A stretch of DNA of 64,000 nucleotides from Aequitasia blattaphilus. GTDB taxonomy: Bacteria; Bacillota; Clostridia; Lachnospirales; Lachnospiraceae. A program made the position numbers and the translations under genes. Location of the stretch: contig NZ_JAMXOD010000002.1 in assembly GCF_024721305.1 (NCBI RefSeq), positions 186,001-250,000 of the forward strand. The letters are read 5' to 3'. Of the stretch, positions 16,922-25,813 are shown one piece after another; position 1 is the first letter of the stretch, and each line of letters starts with the position of its first letter. A model generated the notes under the pieces. It searched no databases. It worked only from the letters and a program-made list of their open reading frames with translations, and was not told where the DNA came from.

Positions 16922-17626
16922 TTATTCCTTCCTTTTTAGCACTGCCACAACAGTATCTATCATAACTTTAAGATCTCCTAAAAAGCTAAACTTTTTCAAA
17001 TAAGTAAGATTATACTCCATTTTCTCTGGCAATATAATGTTTGTATAAATATCCTCCACTTCCATTCCCTGCTTTTCGTACTCCTGAATCACTTCCGTTT
17101 CATCCTTATACTTAATGCTGGCTGGAGAGGTGATTCCGGCTGGCAGTAAAAGCGTTGCCATCATTTCCGGCGTATACTTTTCAACGTACTGTAAAACCTC
17201 CGGTCGGGTTCCCACAAAGGTCATATCTCCTGTCAGTACATTCAACAACTGGGGAATCTCATCAATGCGTAAGTCCCGTATCTTACTTCCCACCTTCGTA
17301 ATCCTGTTGTCATTTTTCCCGGTAATCAGCTGTTTGTTCTTCCCTTTGCTGTTTACCATGGTTCGAAATTTGAAAATTCGATATTGCTTCCCATATTGAG
17401 TCACACGTATCTGGCGGTAAAATATCGGTCCGGGACTGTCGACCTTAATTAAGATTGCTACAATCAACATAACCGGACTTAATAGAATAAGCAGGAAGCT
17501 TCCCACAATCAAATCAAAGGCACGTTTTAATATTAAGCTTATTCTTTTCTTCTTGATTTGTAAATAGTAGGACAAAATTTCCGGTTTCTGCATAAACCCC
17601 GGTAACTGGTCATAAGGTCGGATCAT
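16922..17626 (-). CDS. Initiating phosphoglycosyltransferase, small PglC/WcfS-like form
   Basis: The 234-residue protein has one N-terminal membrane (re-entrant) helix at about 33-57, then the bacterial sugar transferase domain. Signature blocks are 'SPGPIFYRQIRVTQYGK', 'FKFRTMV', 'RDLRIDEIPQLLNVLTGDM' and 'VGTRPEV'. Enzymes of this monotopic family move a phosphosugar from a UDP-sugar to undecaprenyl phosphate and start repeat-unit assembly. It overlaps the upstream DegT aminotransferase by 4 bases. That pairing, together with the CapD/PglF-type dehydratase in the same cluster, suggests the substrate may be a UDP-4-amino-4,6-dideoxy-N-acetylhexosamine, as in the WcfR/WcfS pair of Bacteroides PSA. 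That is inference. Confidence 0.88.
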   Translation of the reverse strand: MIRPYDQLPGFMQKPEILSYYLQIKKKRISLILKRAFDLIVGSFLLILLSPVMLIVAILIKVDSPGPIFYRQIRVTQYGKQYRIFKFRTMVNSKGKNKQLITGKNDNRITKVGSKIRDLRIDEIPQLLNVLTGDMTFVGTRPEVLQYVEKYTPEMMATLLLPAGITSPASIKYKDETEVIQEYEKQGMEVEDIYTNIILPEKMEYNLTYLKKFSFLGDLKVMIDTVVAVLKRKE

Positions 17627-18828
17627 TTTTGTATACTCCTTAATGCTTCTTTATAGTTCTTTATAATATAGCTCACTTCCTCATCGGTAAGCTTTGTATG
17701 CAGAGGAAGTGTAACTTCATTCTGATACATTTCGAAAGCATTTGGATAATCTTTTATCTGGTATCCCTGGTTTTTATATGCCGTAAGAAGAGGAAGAGGT
17801 TTATAGTGAACATTCGTTGCAATTCCCCGCTCTGCCATTTCTTCAATAAAACGATTTCTCTCCTCCAAGGTAAATCCTGGAATTCTGGTCAGATACAAAT
17901 GTCCTGCCGACTCATTCCCATCACAATAGTGAGGCAGGGTGTGAATCCCCAGCTCTTGAAGGCCTTCGTTATACTGGTTAATAATCTCTTTTCTTCTTCT
18001 TAAAATCTCCGGATATCTCTGGTACTGCACCAAACCAATTCCTGCTGCAATATCCGTCATATTGCATTTATAATAAGGTGCAACCACATCATATTCCCAG
18101 GAACCAAGCCGTGTCTTTGCCAAAGCATCCTTTGACTGCCCGTGCAAAGATAAAAGCATATATTCCTTATAGATTTCTTCATCCCATTCTTCTGAAACAT
18201 TCCAGGTCAGACCTCCGCCTTCTCCTGTAGTGAGATTTTTCACCGCATGAAAAGAATAGCAAGTAAAATCTGCCCAGGTACCGTTTGACCGATTCTGACG
18301 TTTCGCGCCAACACTATGAGCACTGTCTGCAATCACTGCAATGCGCCCCATACCCTCCTGAAACTTAGACTTTGGAACAAAAATTTCTTTTTTACTTTCG
18401 ATAACCTTATATAGTTTATCATAATAGGGGTAGATGATGCCACCTAAATCCACAGGAATAATCCCCTTTGTTTTCTCTGTAATTGCTGCCTCCACCTTTT
18501 CCGGATCCATCCAATACTCTCCCTTGATGGTATCCACGATTACAGGCCTTGCTCCTACATGGCATATACAGCTTGCTGTAGCAGTATACGTATAAGCCGT
18601 TGTAATCACTTCATCTCCCGGACCAATCCCCAGCAAATGAAGAGTCATTTCCATACAAGCCGTTGCAGAATTCAGTGCAACTCCTCTTCTCGTATTTGAA
18701 ATCTCTGCAATTTTTTCTTCAAATTTCTTTGTCTTAGGACCAGTGGTAATCCAACCACTTCTTAAAACCTCTGCTACTGCTTCAATCTCTTCTTCTGTTA
18801 TATCTGGGGGTGAAAACGCTATCTTCAT
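17623..18828 (-). CDS. DegT/DnrJ/EryC1-family sugar aminotransferase
   Basis: The PLP enzyme has 401 residues from ATG 18828; an earlier in-frame start at 18927 would lie inside the flippase gene. Key blocks are 'FSPPDITEEEIEAV', 'SGWITTGPKTKKFE', 'GDEVITTAYTYTATA' and the PLP lysine K197 in 'YSFHAVKNLTTGEGG'. An insertion of about 20 residues before 'VIADSAHSVGA' is seen in capsule-type members. It should aminate a 4-keto-6-deoxy nucleotide sugar. The ketone would come from the CapD/PglF-like dehydratase at 25788-27791. Its start overlaps the flippase stop by 1 base (TAATG). It is distinct from the WecE homologue, so the locus makes two different 4-amino sugars or isomers. Confidence 0.88.
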   Translation of the reverse strand: MKIAFSPPDITEEEIEAVAEVLRSGWITTGPKTKKFEEKIAEISNTRRGVALNSATACMEMTLHLLGIGPGDEVITTAYTYTATASCICHVGARPVIVDTIKGEYWMDPEKVEAAITEKTKGIIPVDLGGIIYPYYDKLYKVIESKKEIFVPKSKFQEGMGRIAVIADSAHSVGAKRQNRSNGTWADFTCYSFHAVKNLTTGEGGGLTWNVSEEWDEEIYKEYMLLSLHGQSKDALAKTRLGSWEYDVVAPYYKCNMTDIAAGIGLVQYQRYPEILRRRKEIINQYNEGLQELGIHTLPHYCDGNESAGHLYLTRIPGFTLEERNRFIEEMAERGIATNVHYKPLPLLTAYKNQGYQIKDYPNAFEMYQNEVTLPLHTKLTDEEVSYIIKNYKEALRSIQK

Positions 18829-20276
18829 TATCTTTTCCTTCTTTCCAACAAACCATGAAGTATATCCATGGTGAATTTTTCTTTTGTGATAACCAAAACA
18901 ATCAGGTATGTTCCAAAAAAGATGCAAGCGGAAACCACCATTGTTAAGAACGCATTCAAGTCCACAAACCTCATGAAGAACCAGACCAATCCAATACTAA
19001 GGGCACTGGCCAAAAGGTTTTGTAAAAAACTTATCTCTGGAAGAATTTCTTTTAAGGTCTCTCTTAAATAAATTCCCTGTACCATCAATACCACACCTTC
19101 TGCAACTAAAGTTGCAAGGGCGGCGCCGGCGGCGCCATAAAGACGTATTAATATCATGTTTAATATAAAATTAATCCCCGCCCCCCAGAGAATAGAGTAA
19201 AGAACCTTTCTTTCCTCACCTCTTGGCGTCAGTATTTGAATTCCAGTAATATTTGATAATCCAATAAACAATACTGCTGGCATTAAAATCTGCATTGGCA
19301 GAACAGATCTGTCATAATGAACACCTGCTAAAATTAATATAGACTCTTTTGCATAAAGTGTAAAGTAAACCGTCACCGACAAACCAATAATCAGTACAAA
19401 ATTAAAGGCTTTTATAATAATCTTTTGAAAGGCTTTATTTTCTCCATCCTTCATCAAATAAGTCAGCCTTGGAAGGAGTACCGTACCGAGAGAGGTAATA
19501 AAGGTCACCAGCAGAGTTTTCACCTTAATTGCAGCCGTGTAATATCCAACCTCCGTATTCCCACTGATAAACCTGGTCATAACAATGTCCAGATTGGTAT
19601 AAACACTAATTGCTGCCGTCATAGCAAAAAAGACTAAAATCGGCTTGAAATGTCTTTGAAATTCATAAGCCCCCTTCTTCCGAAAGGATATATACCTTCT
19701 TAAGTTCAAGAAGTTTACAATGTATGAGGCACTTCCTGCAAAAACTGTAATTCCTCCATATACAATATAATCCTCCGGGCTTTTCACCAGCAAGAACATA
19801 AAGATAATGGAAATCACCTTGCAAATAATGGATACCGTCGTAATATATGCATATTGCTCTATTGCATTGTAAAACCAAGCAACCCCAATCACATTTAAAA
19901 CCATACTAATACTATTGATCAGAAACAGTTCCTTCTCTGCATAAAATTGAGGAACAAGGCGAAGCAGAATTAAAAACACTCCATAAGTAATACACATGGT
20001 AACCGTATTAATAATCATCAATTCCTGTACCGTCTTCGACAGCTTATCTCTGTCATCCCTTACCTTTGCACAGGCTCGTATCCCATAGGTTGGTATACCG
20101 AGAGAAGCAAACATCATAAAGTACGTAATAACAGATGCCACAAAATCCACTTTTCCACTGGCCTCTGGCTGCAGCACACGAAAAATATAGGGTGCCGTAA
20201 TAAGAGGGAAAATAATGGAAGATGCTGTCAATATAAAGTTCATGATAAAATTGAATTTAACTGAGCGTATCTTCAT
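18828..20276 (-). CDS. Wzx-type polysaccharide repeat-unit flippase
   Basis: The 482-residue protein has about 12-14 hydrophobic helices. It starts with 'VKFNFIMNFILTASSIIFPL' and 'APYIFRVLQPEASGKVDF', the typical opening of RfbX/Wzx proteins of the MOP superfamily. 'LGIPTYGIRACAKVRDD' and 'FYNAIEQYAYITTV' are also family-typical. It would move the undecaprenyl-diphosphate-linked oligosaccharide to the outer face for polymerisation by the Wzy candidate at 24401-25813. It overlaps its upstream GT2 gene by 20 bases and its downstream aminotransferase by 1 base. Confidence 0.9.
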   Translation of the reverse strand: MKIRSVKFNFIMNFILTASSIIFPLITAPYIFRVLQPEASGKVDFVASVITYFMMFASLGIPTYGIRACAKVRDDRDKLSKTVQELMIINTVTMCITYGVFLILLRLVPQFYAEKELFLINSISMVLNVIGVAWFYNAIEQYAYITTVSIICKVISIIFMFLLVKSPEDYIVYGGITVFAGSASYIVNFLNLRRYISFRKKGAYEFQRHFKPILVFFAMTAAISVYTNLDIVMTRFISGNTEVGYYTAAIKVKTLLVTFITSLGTVLLPRLTYLMKDGENKAFQKIIIKAFNFVLIIGLSVTVYFTLYAKESILILAGVHYDRSVLPMQILMPAVLFIGLSNITGIQILTPRGEERKVLYSILWGAGINFILNMILIRLYGAAGAALATLVAEGVVLMVQGIYLRETLKEILPEISFLQNLLASALSIGLVWFFMRFVDLNAFLTMVVSACIFFGTYLIVLVITKEKFTMDILHGLLERRKR

Positions 20277-21294
20277 TTACTTCTTCCTTTGGTTGATTTC
20301 TTCTCTGTGCATAGGACACAATCGGTCGGTAAAATGCAAAGCTTAAGCGGCGAAGCAGGCGAAGCATGCCACTGTACTCTCCTGTCCGCTTATAAATCTC
20401 AAAATTCGTTTGTTTCAATTCCTGGTCAAAAACATAAAACAAGTCTTGAATATCCTCATTGCTGGCATCATAGCTCATAAAAATATTAACTTGATCTCTG
20501 GCCATTTGTGCAATTCTCGTTTTAATACACTCCTGCTTAACGGGATTATCTTCTTTATAATCTCTGGCAAAAGCAGCCAAATGCAGAACCACATCAATAT
20601 GATCTTGTATATGCTTTTGGTAGCCTCTCATACTAACACTTTGATGTACTTGAGCAAGGCGGTACATATAGATATTCAAATCCAGATAAGTAATGTCCTT
20701 CGCATAAGGAATGGGGAACAGTACGTATTCAACATCGACATAAAAACGATGCTCATCCATGACAATTTTCTCTCTCTGGAGCAATTCCAAACGAATAGTA
20801 AGAGCATGCATGGGAAGCAGAATCTTATCAAGAACCTCTTCAATCGGAACCGGCTGGCCGGAAGTAAATTCTTTGTAGTCAATCAGTTTCTTCTCCTTCG
20901 TCTGATCATCCACCTCATAATAATTGGTGAAAACAAAGTCTGTGTCCACATCTTCAAGTGCTGGTATAAGCTTTGCAAAATCTTCTGTGTCAACCCAGTC
21001 ATCTCCATCCAGTACTTTAAAATACTTTCCTTTTCCTTCTTTGATTCCGCTGTTAATAGCAGAGCCGTGTCCGCCGTTTTCCTTGGAAATCACCCGAAAT
21101 GTATCGGGATATTTCGTCTCATACGTTAAACCAATCTCCCTCGTTCCATCCATTGACCCATCATCTACAATTAGAACCTCCAACTTTTTCATCAAATCCT
21201 CTGCTATCACCAAAGAATCTAATGTTTGTTCTAAAAATCTTTCCACGTTATATGACGGAATTGCAACAGTTAGAACCTTCTCTTCATTCAGCAT
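20257..21294 (-). CDS. Glycosyltransferase family 2
   Basis: The 345-residue enzyme opens with 'KVLTVAIPSYNVERFLEQTL', has 'VLIVDDGSMDGT' near 38 and the catalytic 'FKVLDGDDWVDTEDF' near 93. The C-terminal 150 residues contain no membrane helices. It is typical of clostridial capsule GT2 proteins that act in the cytoplasm on lipid-linked intermediates. It begins 2 bases after the stop of the duplicated GT2 pair and overlaps the flippase start by 20 bases, so it belongs to the same operon. Specificity is unknown. Confidence 0.88.
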   Translation of the reverse strand: MLNEEKVLTVAIPSYNVERFLEQTLDSLVIAEDLMKKLEVLIVDDGSMDGTREIGLTYETKYPDTFRVISKENGGHGSAINSGIKEGKGKYFKVLDGDDWVDTEDFAKLIPALEDVDTDFVFTNYYEVDDQTKEKKLIDYKEFTSGQPVPIEEVLDKILLPMHALTIRLELLQREKIVMDEHRFYVDVEYVLFPIPYAKDITYLDLNIYMYRLAQVHQSVSMRGYQKHIQDHIDVVLHLAAFARDYKEDNPVKQECIKTRIAQMARDQVNIFMSYDASNEDIQDLFYVFDQELKQTNFEIYKRTGEYSGMLRLLRRLSFAFYRPIVSYAQRRNQPKEEVNEDTLS

Positions 21295-21296
21295 CC

Positions 21297-22286
21297 TTAT
21301 ATCCTCTCCTTTAATTTTCTAAGCTTCGAAAACAGCACCATAACCCAATAATTTCCACTCTCAATCGACCATAAATGAAAACGATCCTTTCTTGATAAGG
21401 TGGCCGTATAAGGGTTCTTCTTAAAATCCGGAAATCTTTGGTACATATACTCTTTGAATTTTCGAATTCCTTTCTTGCGATAATCCGATAAAATCATTTC
21501 TCTTGAAGGAAAAAAATAACCATTAAAAAAAGTCATCCAGGAAAGCTCATTATAAAACTCCTGATATTCTCCCTTCTCCTTGTAAAACCTTAAGATTTCA
21601 TCCACCATTTCCGTTCGGTCCCGAAAGTTTCTTTCTAAGACTTGTCCAGTCATAATTGAACCAGGACGAATCATATAGTTATAAAATGCTTTTTTAAAGT
21701 AAGTAATCCTATTTGCCAAAAGCAAAAGCTTAGGCGTCGTTCCCAAATCCTCATAATGCTTACCGAGAGGAAAGGTTACACCACTTTTTAAAAGAAACGC
21801 TCTAAGATACATCTTATTCCATGCTGATGGAGAGCTTAACAAAAGTTTCTTTTCCTGTTTCAATGTATAGCAGCCACTTTTTAACCCATCAATGGTATTG
21901 ATTTCTTTTCGGCCCTCCTCCACACGTACAAAGTCAAAAATCAGCATCTCACTTTCGTCCTGTGTGATTTTTTCCAGACACTCCTTTACCATGTCTGGCT
22001 CTACATAATCATCACTATCAATGAAAATTACGTAGTCACCTGCCGCCTCTTTTAAGCCTGTATTTCTTGCATCACTTAAGCCGCCATTTTCCTTATGAAT
22101 GGTGCGAATGCGGGAATCCACTTTTCCATAAGAATCACACATCTCTCCGCTTTGATCTGTGGATCCATCATTCACTAAAATGATTTCCATATTCTCGTAG
22201 GTTTGATTTCTTAAACTTACTACACAGCGTTCCAGATAGGCCTGTACATTATAAACCGGAACAATAATACTCACTAAATACTCCAT
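21297..22286 (-). CDS. Glycosyltransferase family 2, tandem duplicate (copy B)
   Basis: The protein has 329 residues. 'VSIIVPVYNVQAYLERCV', 'IILVNDGSTDQSG', 'NGGLSDARNTGL' and 'YVIFIDSDDYVEPDM' are the standard GT2 blocks. It aligns without gaps over its whole length with the next gene upstream (22307-23302) and is about three-quarters identical by eye, so the two arose by tandem duplication. I start at ATG 22286, about 10 bases after GAGGA; starts at 22295 and 22364 are also in frame, but the first is too close to the site and the second lies inside the neighbour. Differences cluster in the middle and C-terminal region, which may mean the copies transfer the same sugar to different acceptors. 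Confidence 0.88.
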   Translation of the reverse strand: MEYLVSIIVPVYNVQAYLERCVVSLRNQTYENMEIILVNDGSTDQSGEMCDSYGKVDSRIRTIHKENGGLSDARNTGLKEAAGDYVIFIDSDDYVEPDMVKECLEKITQDESEMLIFDFVRVEEGRKEINTIDGLKSGCYTLKQEKKLLLSSPSAWNKMYLRAFLLKSGVTFPLGKHYEDLGTTPKLLLLANRITYFKKAFYNYMIRPGSIMTGQVLERNFRDRTEMVDEILRFYKEKGEYQEFYNELSWMTFFNGYFFPSREMILSDYRKKGIRKFKEYMYQRFPDFKKNPYTATLSRKDRFHLWSIESGNYWVMVLFSKLRKLKERI

Positions 22287-22306
22287 CCCAATCATTTCCT
22301 CTTCTT

Positions 22307-23302
22307 TCAACCCAATATGGTTTCTTTTAATTTCCGAAGCTTCGAAAAAAGAATCATAATCCAATAATTTTCCGAATCAATAGTCCAAAGATGAAAACCA
22401 TCCTTTTTGGACAGATTTTTCCTGTAAGGGTTTTTCTTGAAATCCGGAAACCTCTTATACATATACTGTTTGAATTTTCGAATTCCTTTATTTCGATAAT
22501 CCGACAAAATCGTTTCTTTCGATGGAAGAAAATACCCATTTAAGAAAGTCATCCAGGAAAGCTCATTATAAAAAGTTTGATACTCTCCCTTCTCTTGATA
22601 AAACTTTATGATTCTGTCAATCATCTCCGTTCGATCCCTATAATTTCTCTCCAGTACCTGCCCCGTCATAATCGAGCCTGATCGAAGAACATAGTAATAA
22701 AAAGCCTTCTTTATATAGCTGATTTTATTTGCTAAGAGAAAAAGCTTTGGTATCGTCCCTAAGTCCTCATAGTGTTTTCCCACCGGAAAGGTCACGCCAC
22801 TTTTTAATAAAAAATCTCTTCGAAACATCTTGTTACACGCCGACGGCGAACTAAGAAGAATCTTCTTTTCCTCCTTCAACCTATAACAACCACTCTTTAG
22901 CTCATGGATGGTATCAATCGATTCCTGATTATCTTCTACACGAATCAAATCAAATATCAATAAATCGCTCTCATCTTGAGTAATTCTCTCTAAACAAGCT
23001 TTAACCATATTAAGTCCCACATAATCGTCACTATCGATGTAGATGACATAATCTCCATTGGCAGCTTTTAAGCCTGTATTTCTTGCATCGCTTAAGCCAC
23101 CATTTTCTTTATGAATGACCTGAATACGAGAATCCCTCTCTTTTAGACTGTCACACAAGGCACCACTGCCATCTGTGGAGCCATCATCCACCAAAATAAT
23201 CTCAACGTTTCTGTAGGTTTGATTTTCCAGGCTAATAACACACCGCTCCAAATATGCCTGGACATTGTATACCGGAACAATAATACTCACTAAAGCCTTC
23301 AT
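22307..23302 (-). CDS. Glycosyltransferase family 2, tandem duplicate (copy A)
   Basis: This 331-residue GT2 enzyme has 'VSIIVPVYNVQAYLERCV', 'IILVDDGSTDGSG' and the DxD-type 'YVIYIDSDDYVGLNM'. It is the tandem sister of the next gene downstream and shares long identical stretches such as 'LLKSGVTFP', 'GKHYEDLGT' and 'SIMTGQVLERN'. The start at 23302 overlaps the stop of the GT4 gene by 4 bases (ATGA); a longer frame to 23368 would lie inside that gene. No GGAGG is seen at the right distance, so it probably relies on coupled translation. The donor sugar is not predictable from sequence. Confidence 0.88.
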   Translation of the reverse strand: MKALVSIIVPVYNVQAYLERCVISLENQTYRNVEIILVDDGSTDGSGALCDSLKERDSRIQVIHKENGGLSDARNTGLKAANGDYVIYIDSDDYVGLNMVKACLERITQDESDLLIFDLIRVEDNQESIDTIHELKSGCYRLKEEKKILLSSPSACNKMFRRDFLLKSGVTFPVGKHYEDLGTIPKLFLLANKISYIKKAFYYYVLRSGSIMTGQVLERNYRDRTEMIDRIIKFYQEKGEYQTFYNELSWMTFLNGYFLPSKETILSDYRNKGIRKFKQYMYKRFPDFKKNPYRKNLSKKDGFHLWTIDSENYWIMILFSKLRKLKETILG

Positions 23303-24399
23303 CTTAACAATTTCCTCTGCTTTTCCTTTAGCGCTTCCATTCGGTACTGATCCTTTATCGAAAGCCACTGTATCTCTTCTCTATTTTTACTTTTTATCCT
23401 CAAGATTTTATCCACCCAAATCTTTTCATCCTGAATGGTTAAAAACTCACAGTCCTTTGTAATCTTCACTTCCCTGGTGATGGTATCACTCATCAAACAT
23501 GGCAATCCCACACATTGTGCTTCCACACCTACTGTAGGCAGTCCTTCAAACCTTGAGGGAAGAAGAAAGACATCCATTCCATTCATCAAAGCATTTACAT
23601 CCTTACGAAAACCAAGAAAACGAATATTCTCTGTAAGATTTTCTTCCTTCACCAGACTTTCAAACCACTCTTTCCTTGGACCTTCTCCCACAATTAGAAG
23701 AACCACGTCCCTTCTGGTTTTCACCACTTCTTTCATTACCCGAATCAAGAATTCCTGGTTTTTTTGGTACCGTAGATTCCCTACATTTCCTAAAACCAAA
23801 GAGTCTTTTATATTCAACTCCTCTCGAAGCCTTTTTCTCTCTTCCTCTGAATAATGAAACTTGCTGAAATCCACAGCATTTAAGATTGTCTCATATTGCG
23901 GAGACTCCACAACCTTCTCTGGAAATATCCATAATCCCGCCTTTTTTGAGCAACCATAAAACTCCGTTCCAAAACGGTAAAGAAACTTTCGACACACCCA
24001 GTTTACTCCATCCAGAATTCTTCTCTTTACACTGCTCTCGCTGTCATTCCCACTGGAGTGAGAATGAATCAGCCGCCTCTTTACTCCGGCGCTTTTTCCA
24101 GCCATAGGGCTAATAAAATCAATGGCAGTTGAAATGTTAAAATAAAGGGTGTCATAATTTTCCTTTTGAATCAACTTTTTCACAAAGCGATATTGGGCAA
24201 AAGGCCGCCTTAATGAAGGTATTGCAAATATTCTGCTTTTGTATGGTTTGAGACGTTCCTGTAACTCTTCGTCTATGCGGTCAGATAAAAAATCAATTCT
24301 CAGCTCCGGCTCCCAGACATTCTCTAAAAGATTCAATAAATAATTATCAATCCCACCACTTCTGCCATCCATAATAAATCCAACGAGTATACGCTTCAA
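23299..24399 (-). CDS. Glycosyltransferase family 4 (EpsF-like)
   Basis: The 366-residue GT-B enzyme has an N-terminal 'GFIMDGRSGGIDNYLLNLL' glycine-rich acceptor loop, 'IHSHSSGND' near 118, and the C-terminal donor site 'LGNVGNLRYQKNQEFLI', 'VLLIVGEGPRKEWFE', 'FLGFRKDVNALMNGMDVFLL' and 'SRFEGLPTVGVEAQCVGLP'. The E-x7-E-like arrangement in that last block is diagnostic of family 4 retaining transferases. It closely resembles EpsF-type proteins of exopolysaccharide operons. It starts one base after the polymerase stop and overlaps the first duplicated GT2 by 4 bases. Confidence 0.9.
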   Translation of the reverse strand: MKRILVGFIMDGRSGGIDNYLLNLLENVWEPELRIDFLSDRIDEELQERLKPYKSRIFAIPSLRRPFAQYRFVKKLIQKENYDTLYFNISTAIDFISPMAGKSAGVKRRLIHSHSSGNDSESSVKRRILDGVNWVCRKFLYRFGTEFYGCSKKAGLWIFPEKVVESPQYETILNAVDFSKFHYSEEERKRLREELNIKDSLVLGNVGNLRYQKNQEFLIRVMKEVVKTRRDVVLLIVGEGPRKEWFESLVKEENLTENIRFLGFRKDVNALMNGMDVFLLPSRFEGLPTVGVEAQCVGLPCLMSDTITREVKITKDCEFLTIQDEKIWVDKILRIKSKNREEIQWLSIKDQYRMEALKEKQRKLLR

Positions 24400-24400
24400 C

Positions 24401-25813
24401 TTATTTCTCCTCTTTTTTACTGTAAAAGTAATGCATTAAATACCCGAGAAAGCTCCAAAGAATAAAGGCTCCTGGCGAATTCGTATAAACGCCTTCTAAT
24501 AAAAACATCATGGAGCAGGCCACAATCACAACACCTGTAGTTAAAACAGCCAGATAACCTCCATCCTCTTTTTGAATAGAGGCAAACCCTTTCACATAAT
24601 ATCGAATTGCCAAGCCGATAAATACAAGCATTAAAAGGAATCCTAAAATCCCTTGATATACTAAAATATTAACATAACCATTGTGAAGACTTACGTATTC
24701 TCCCTGATTATTATTCACAACATAGGTGTCTTCTACGTTTTCCTTCGTATAAGGTATAAAGGAATTGTATCCTGTTCCTAAAACAGGACTTGTTTTCCAT
24801 ACTTCAAGACCACTTTTCCACAAATCCAGCCTTCCATTACTGATATTGTTTTCAATATCCTTCTTTCTGCCTAGCATTTGCTCTTTTTTCTTTTCTGCAT
24901 TTGTCTTGTTCTTCTGATTTTTCTTGGCATTTTCTTTTTCAATCCGTGTAACTTCCTTTTGAATCTTTACGTTATATTCTAATTTCAGCAAAGTGGTTCC
25001 AGCCAGAAAAACACCAGACAATAGCACTCCACACAAAAGAGAGAGTAAAATCTTTTTCACTCCCTTCCTTTTTACCATCTGGTATACAAATATATAGCTT
25101 AGAATTCCGGCAATCATAGTCAACTCTGCCGTCCTTGAATCCGAAAAAACAATATAGACATAATTCAATAGCATTGCTATTCCATAGAGAAGTTTACCTG
25201 GAAGCTTTCTCTGCATAAAAAAGTAGATACATAGAAAGATTGCCACAACACTTACGACTGCTCCGTAGTTTGGATCTGTATAGGCACCCCAAAGCCTTCC
25301 CCATTTGAAACCTGCGATCAGCATTTCTCCTGATTCGGATGTCAGAAAGCTGCTGTAATAGGTGAACATCAGATACAAACTCCAAATAGCTTCAATGACA
25401 CTGCATCCAATAAATACATGGGCAATCAAAGTAAATTCTTTCTTATAACTATCCTCTTTCGTTTTTTGACGAACTGTATAAAGTAAAAAGAATAGAAATA
25501 CCGTCCAGATCACCCATTTTAAATCATCTGTCATACGACCATATTGGCGGTTCGTAAAAATCGACAGTAAAAAGCTGCCAATAAAACCTGCCAGCACAAA
25601 CCAATACGGCATTTTTATATATTCCTTAAAGTGAATTGCCCGCAAAATCAGAGCAATCCCTCCCAGCCCCAGACAAATCTTAACCAGGACTGGCTGAACT
25701 GGTGATAAATAAATAAAGGTATTAAAGGTGGCAAAAGTAAGAAGCAAAAATGCAATTTTAAATGCCAACTCTACGCTATAGATGTAATCAATCTTCTTGT
25801 TTTTCTGCAACAT
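24401..25813 (-). CDS. O-antigen polymerase/ligase-family protein (Wzy candidate)
   Basis: The 470-residue polytopic protein has about 11 helices and a long hydrophilic loop at about 285-345 rich in Lys/Glu/Asn. The motif region 'GRLDLWKSGLEVWKTSPVLG' with 'GTGYNSF', followed by 'SLHNGYVNILVYQG', is the Wzy_C signature (conserved R, GxGxxxF and HN). Such proteins link repeat units from undecaprenyl diphosphate, or ligate glycans to acceptors. It is the only such protein in the window, so polymerase is the natural assignment. It overlaps the CapD-like gene by 26 bases. Confidence 0.85.
   Translation of the reverse strand: MLQKNKKIDYIYSVELAFKIAFLLLTFATFNTFIYLSPVQPVLVKICLGLGGIALILRAIHFKEYIKMPYWFVLAGFIGSFLLSIFTNRQYGRMTDDLKWVIWTVFLFFLLYTVRQKTKEDSYKKEFTLIAHVFIGCSVIEAIWSLYLMFTYYSSFLTSESGEMLIAGFKWGRLWGAYTDPNYGAVVSVVAIFLCIYFFMQRKLPGKLLYGIAMLLNYVYIVFSDSRTAELTMIAGILSYIFVYQMVKRKGVKKILLSLLCGVLLSGVFLAGTTLLKLEYNVKIQKEVTRIEKENAKKNQKNKTNAEKKKEQMLGRKKDIENNISNGRLDLWKSGLEVWKTSPVLGTGYNSFIPYTKENVEDTYVVNNNQGEYVSLHNGYVNILVYQGILGFLLMLVFIGLAIRYYVKGFASIQKEDGGYLAVLTTGVVIVACSMMFLLEGVYTNSPGAFILWSFLGYLMHYFYSKKEEK

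Noticed and set aside
17623-18927. The longer 434-residue version of the DegT aminotransferase
   Set aside because: The extra 33 residues lie inside the flippase coding sequence and do not match the family; the ATG at 18828 begins the conserved region.
20410-21129. A 239-codon open frame on the plus strand opposite a GT2 gene
   Set aside because: It lies wholly antisense to a well-supported glycosyltransferase, has no ribosome site or recognisable domain, and shows the composition of a mirror frame.
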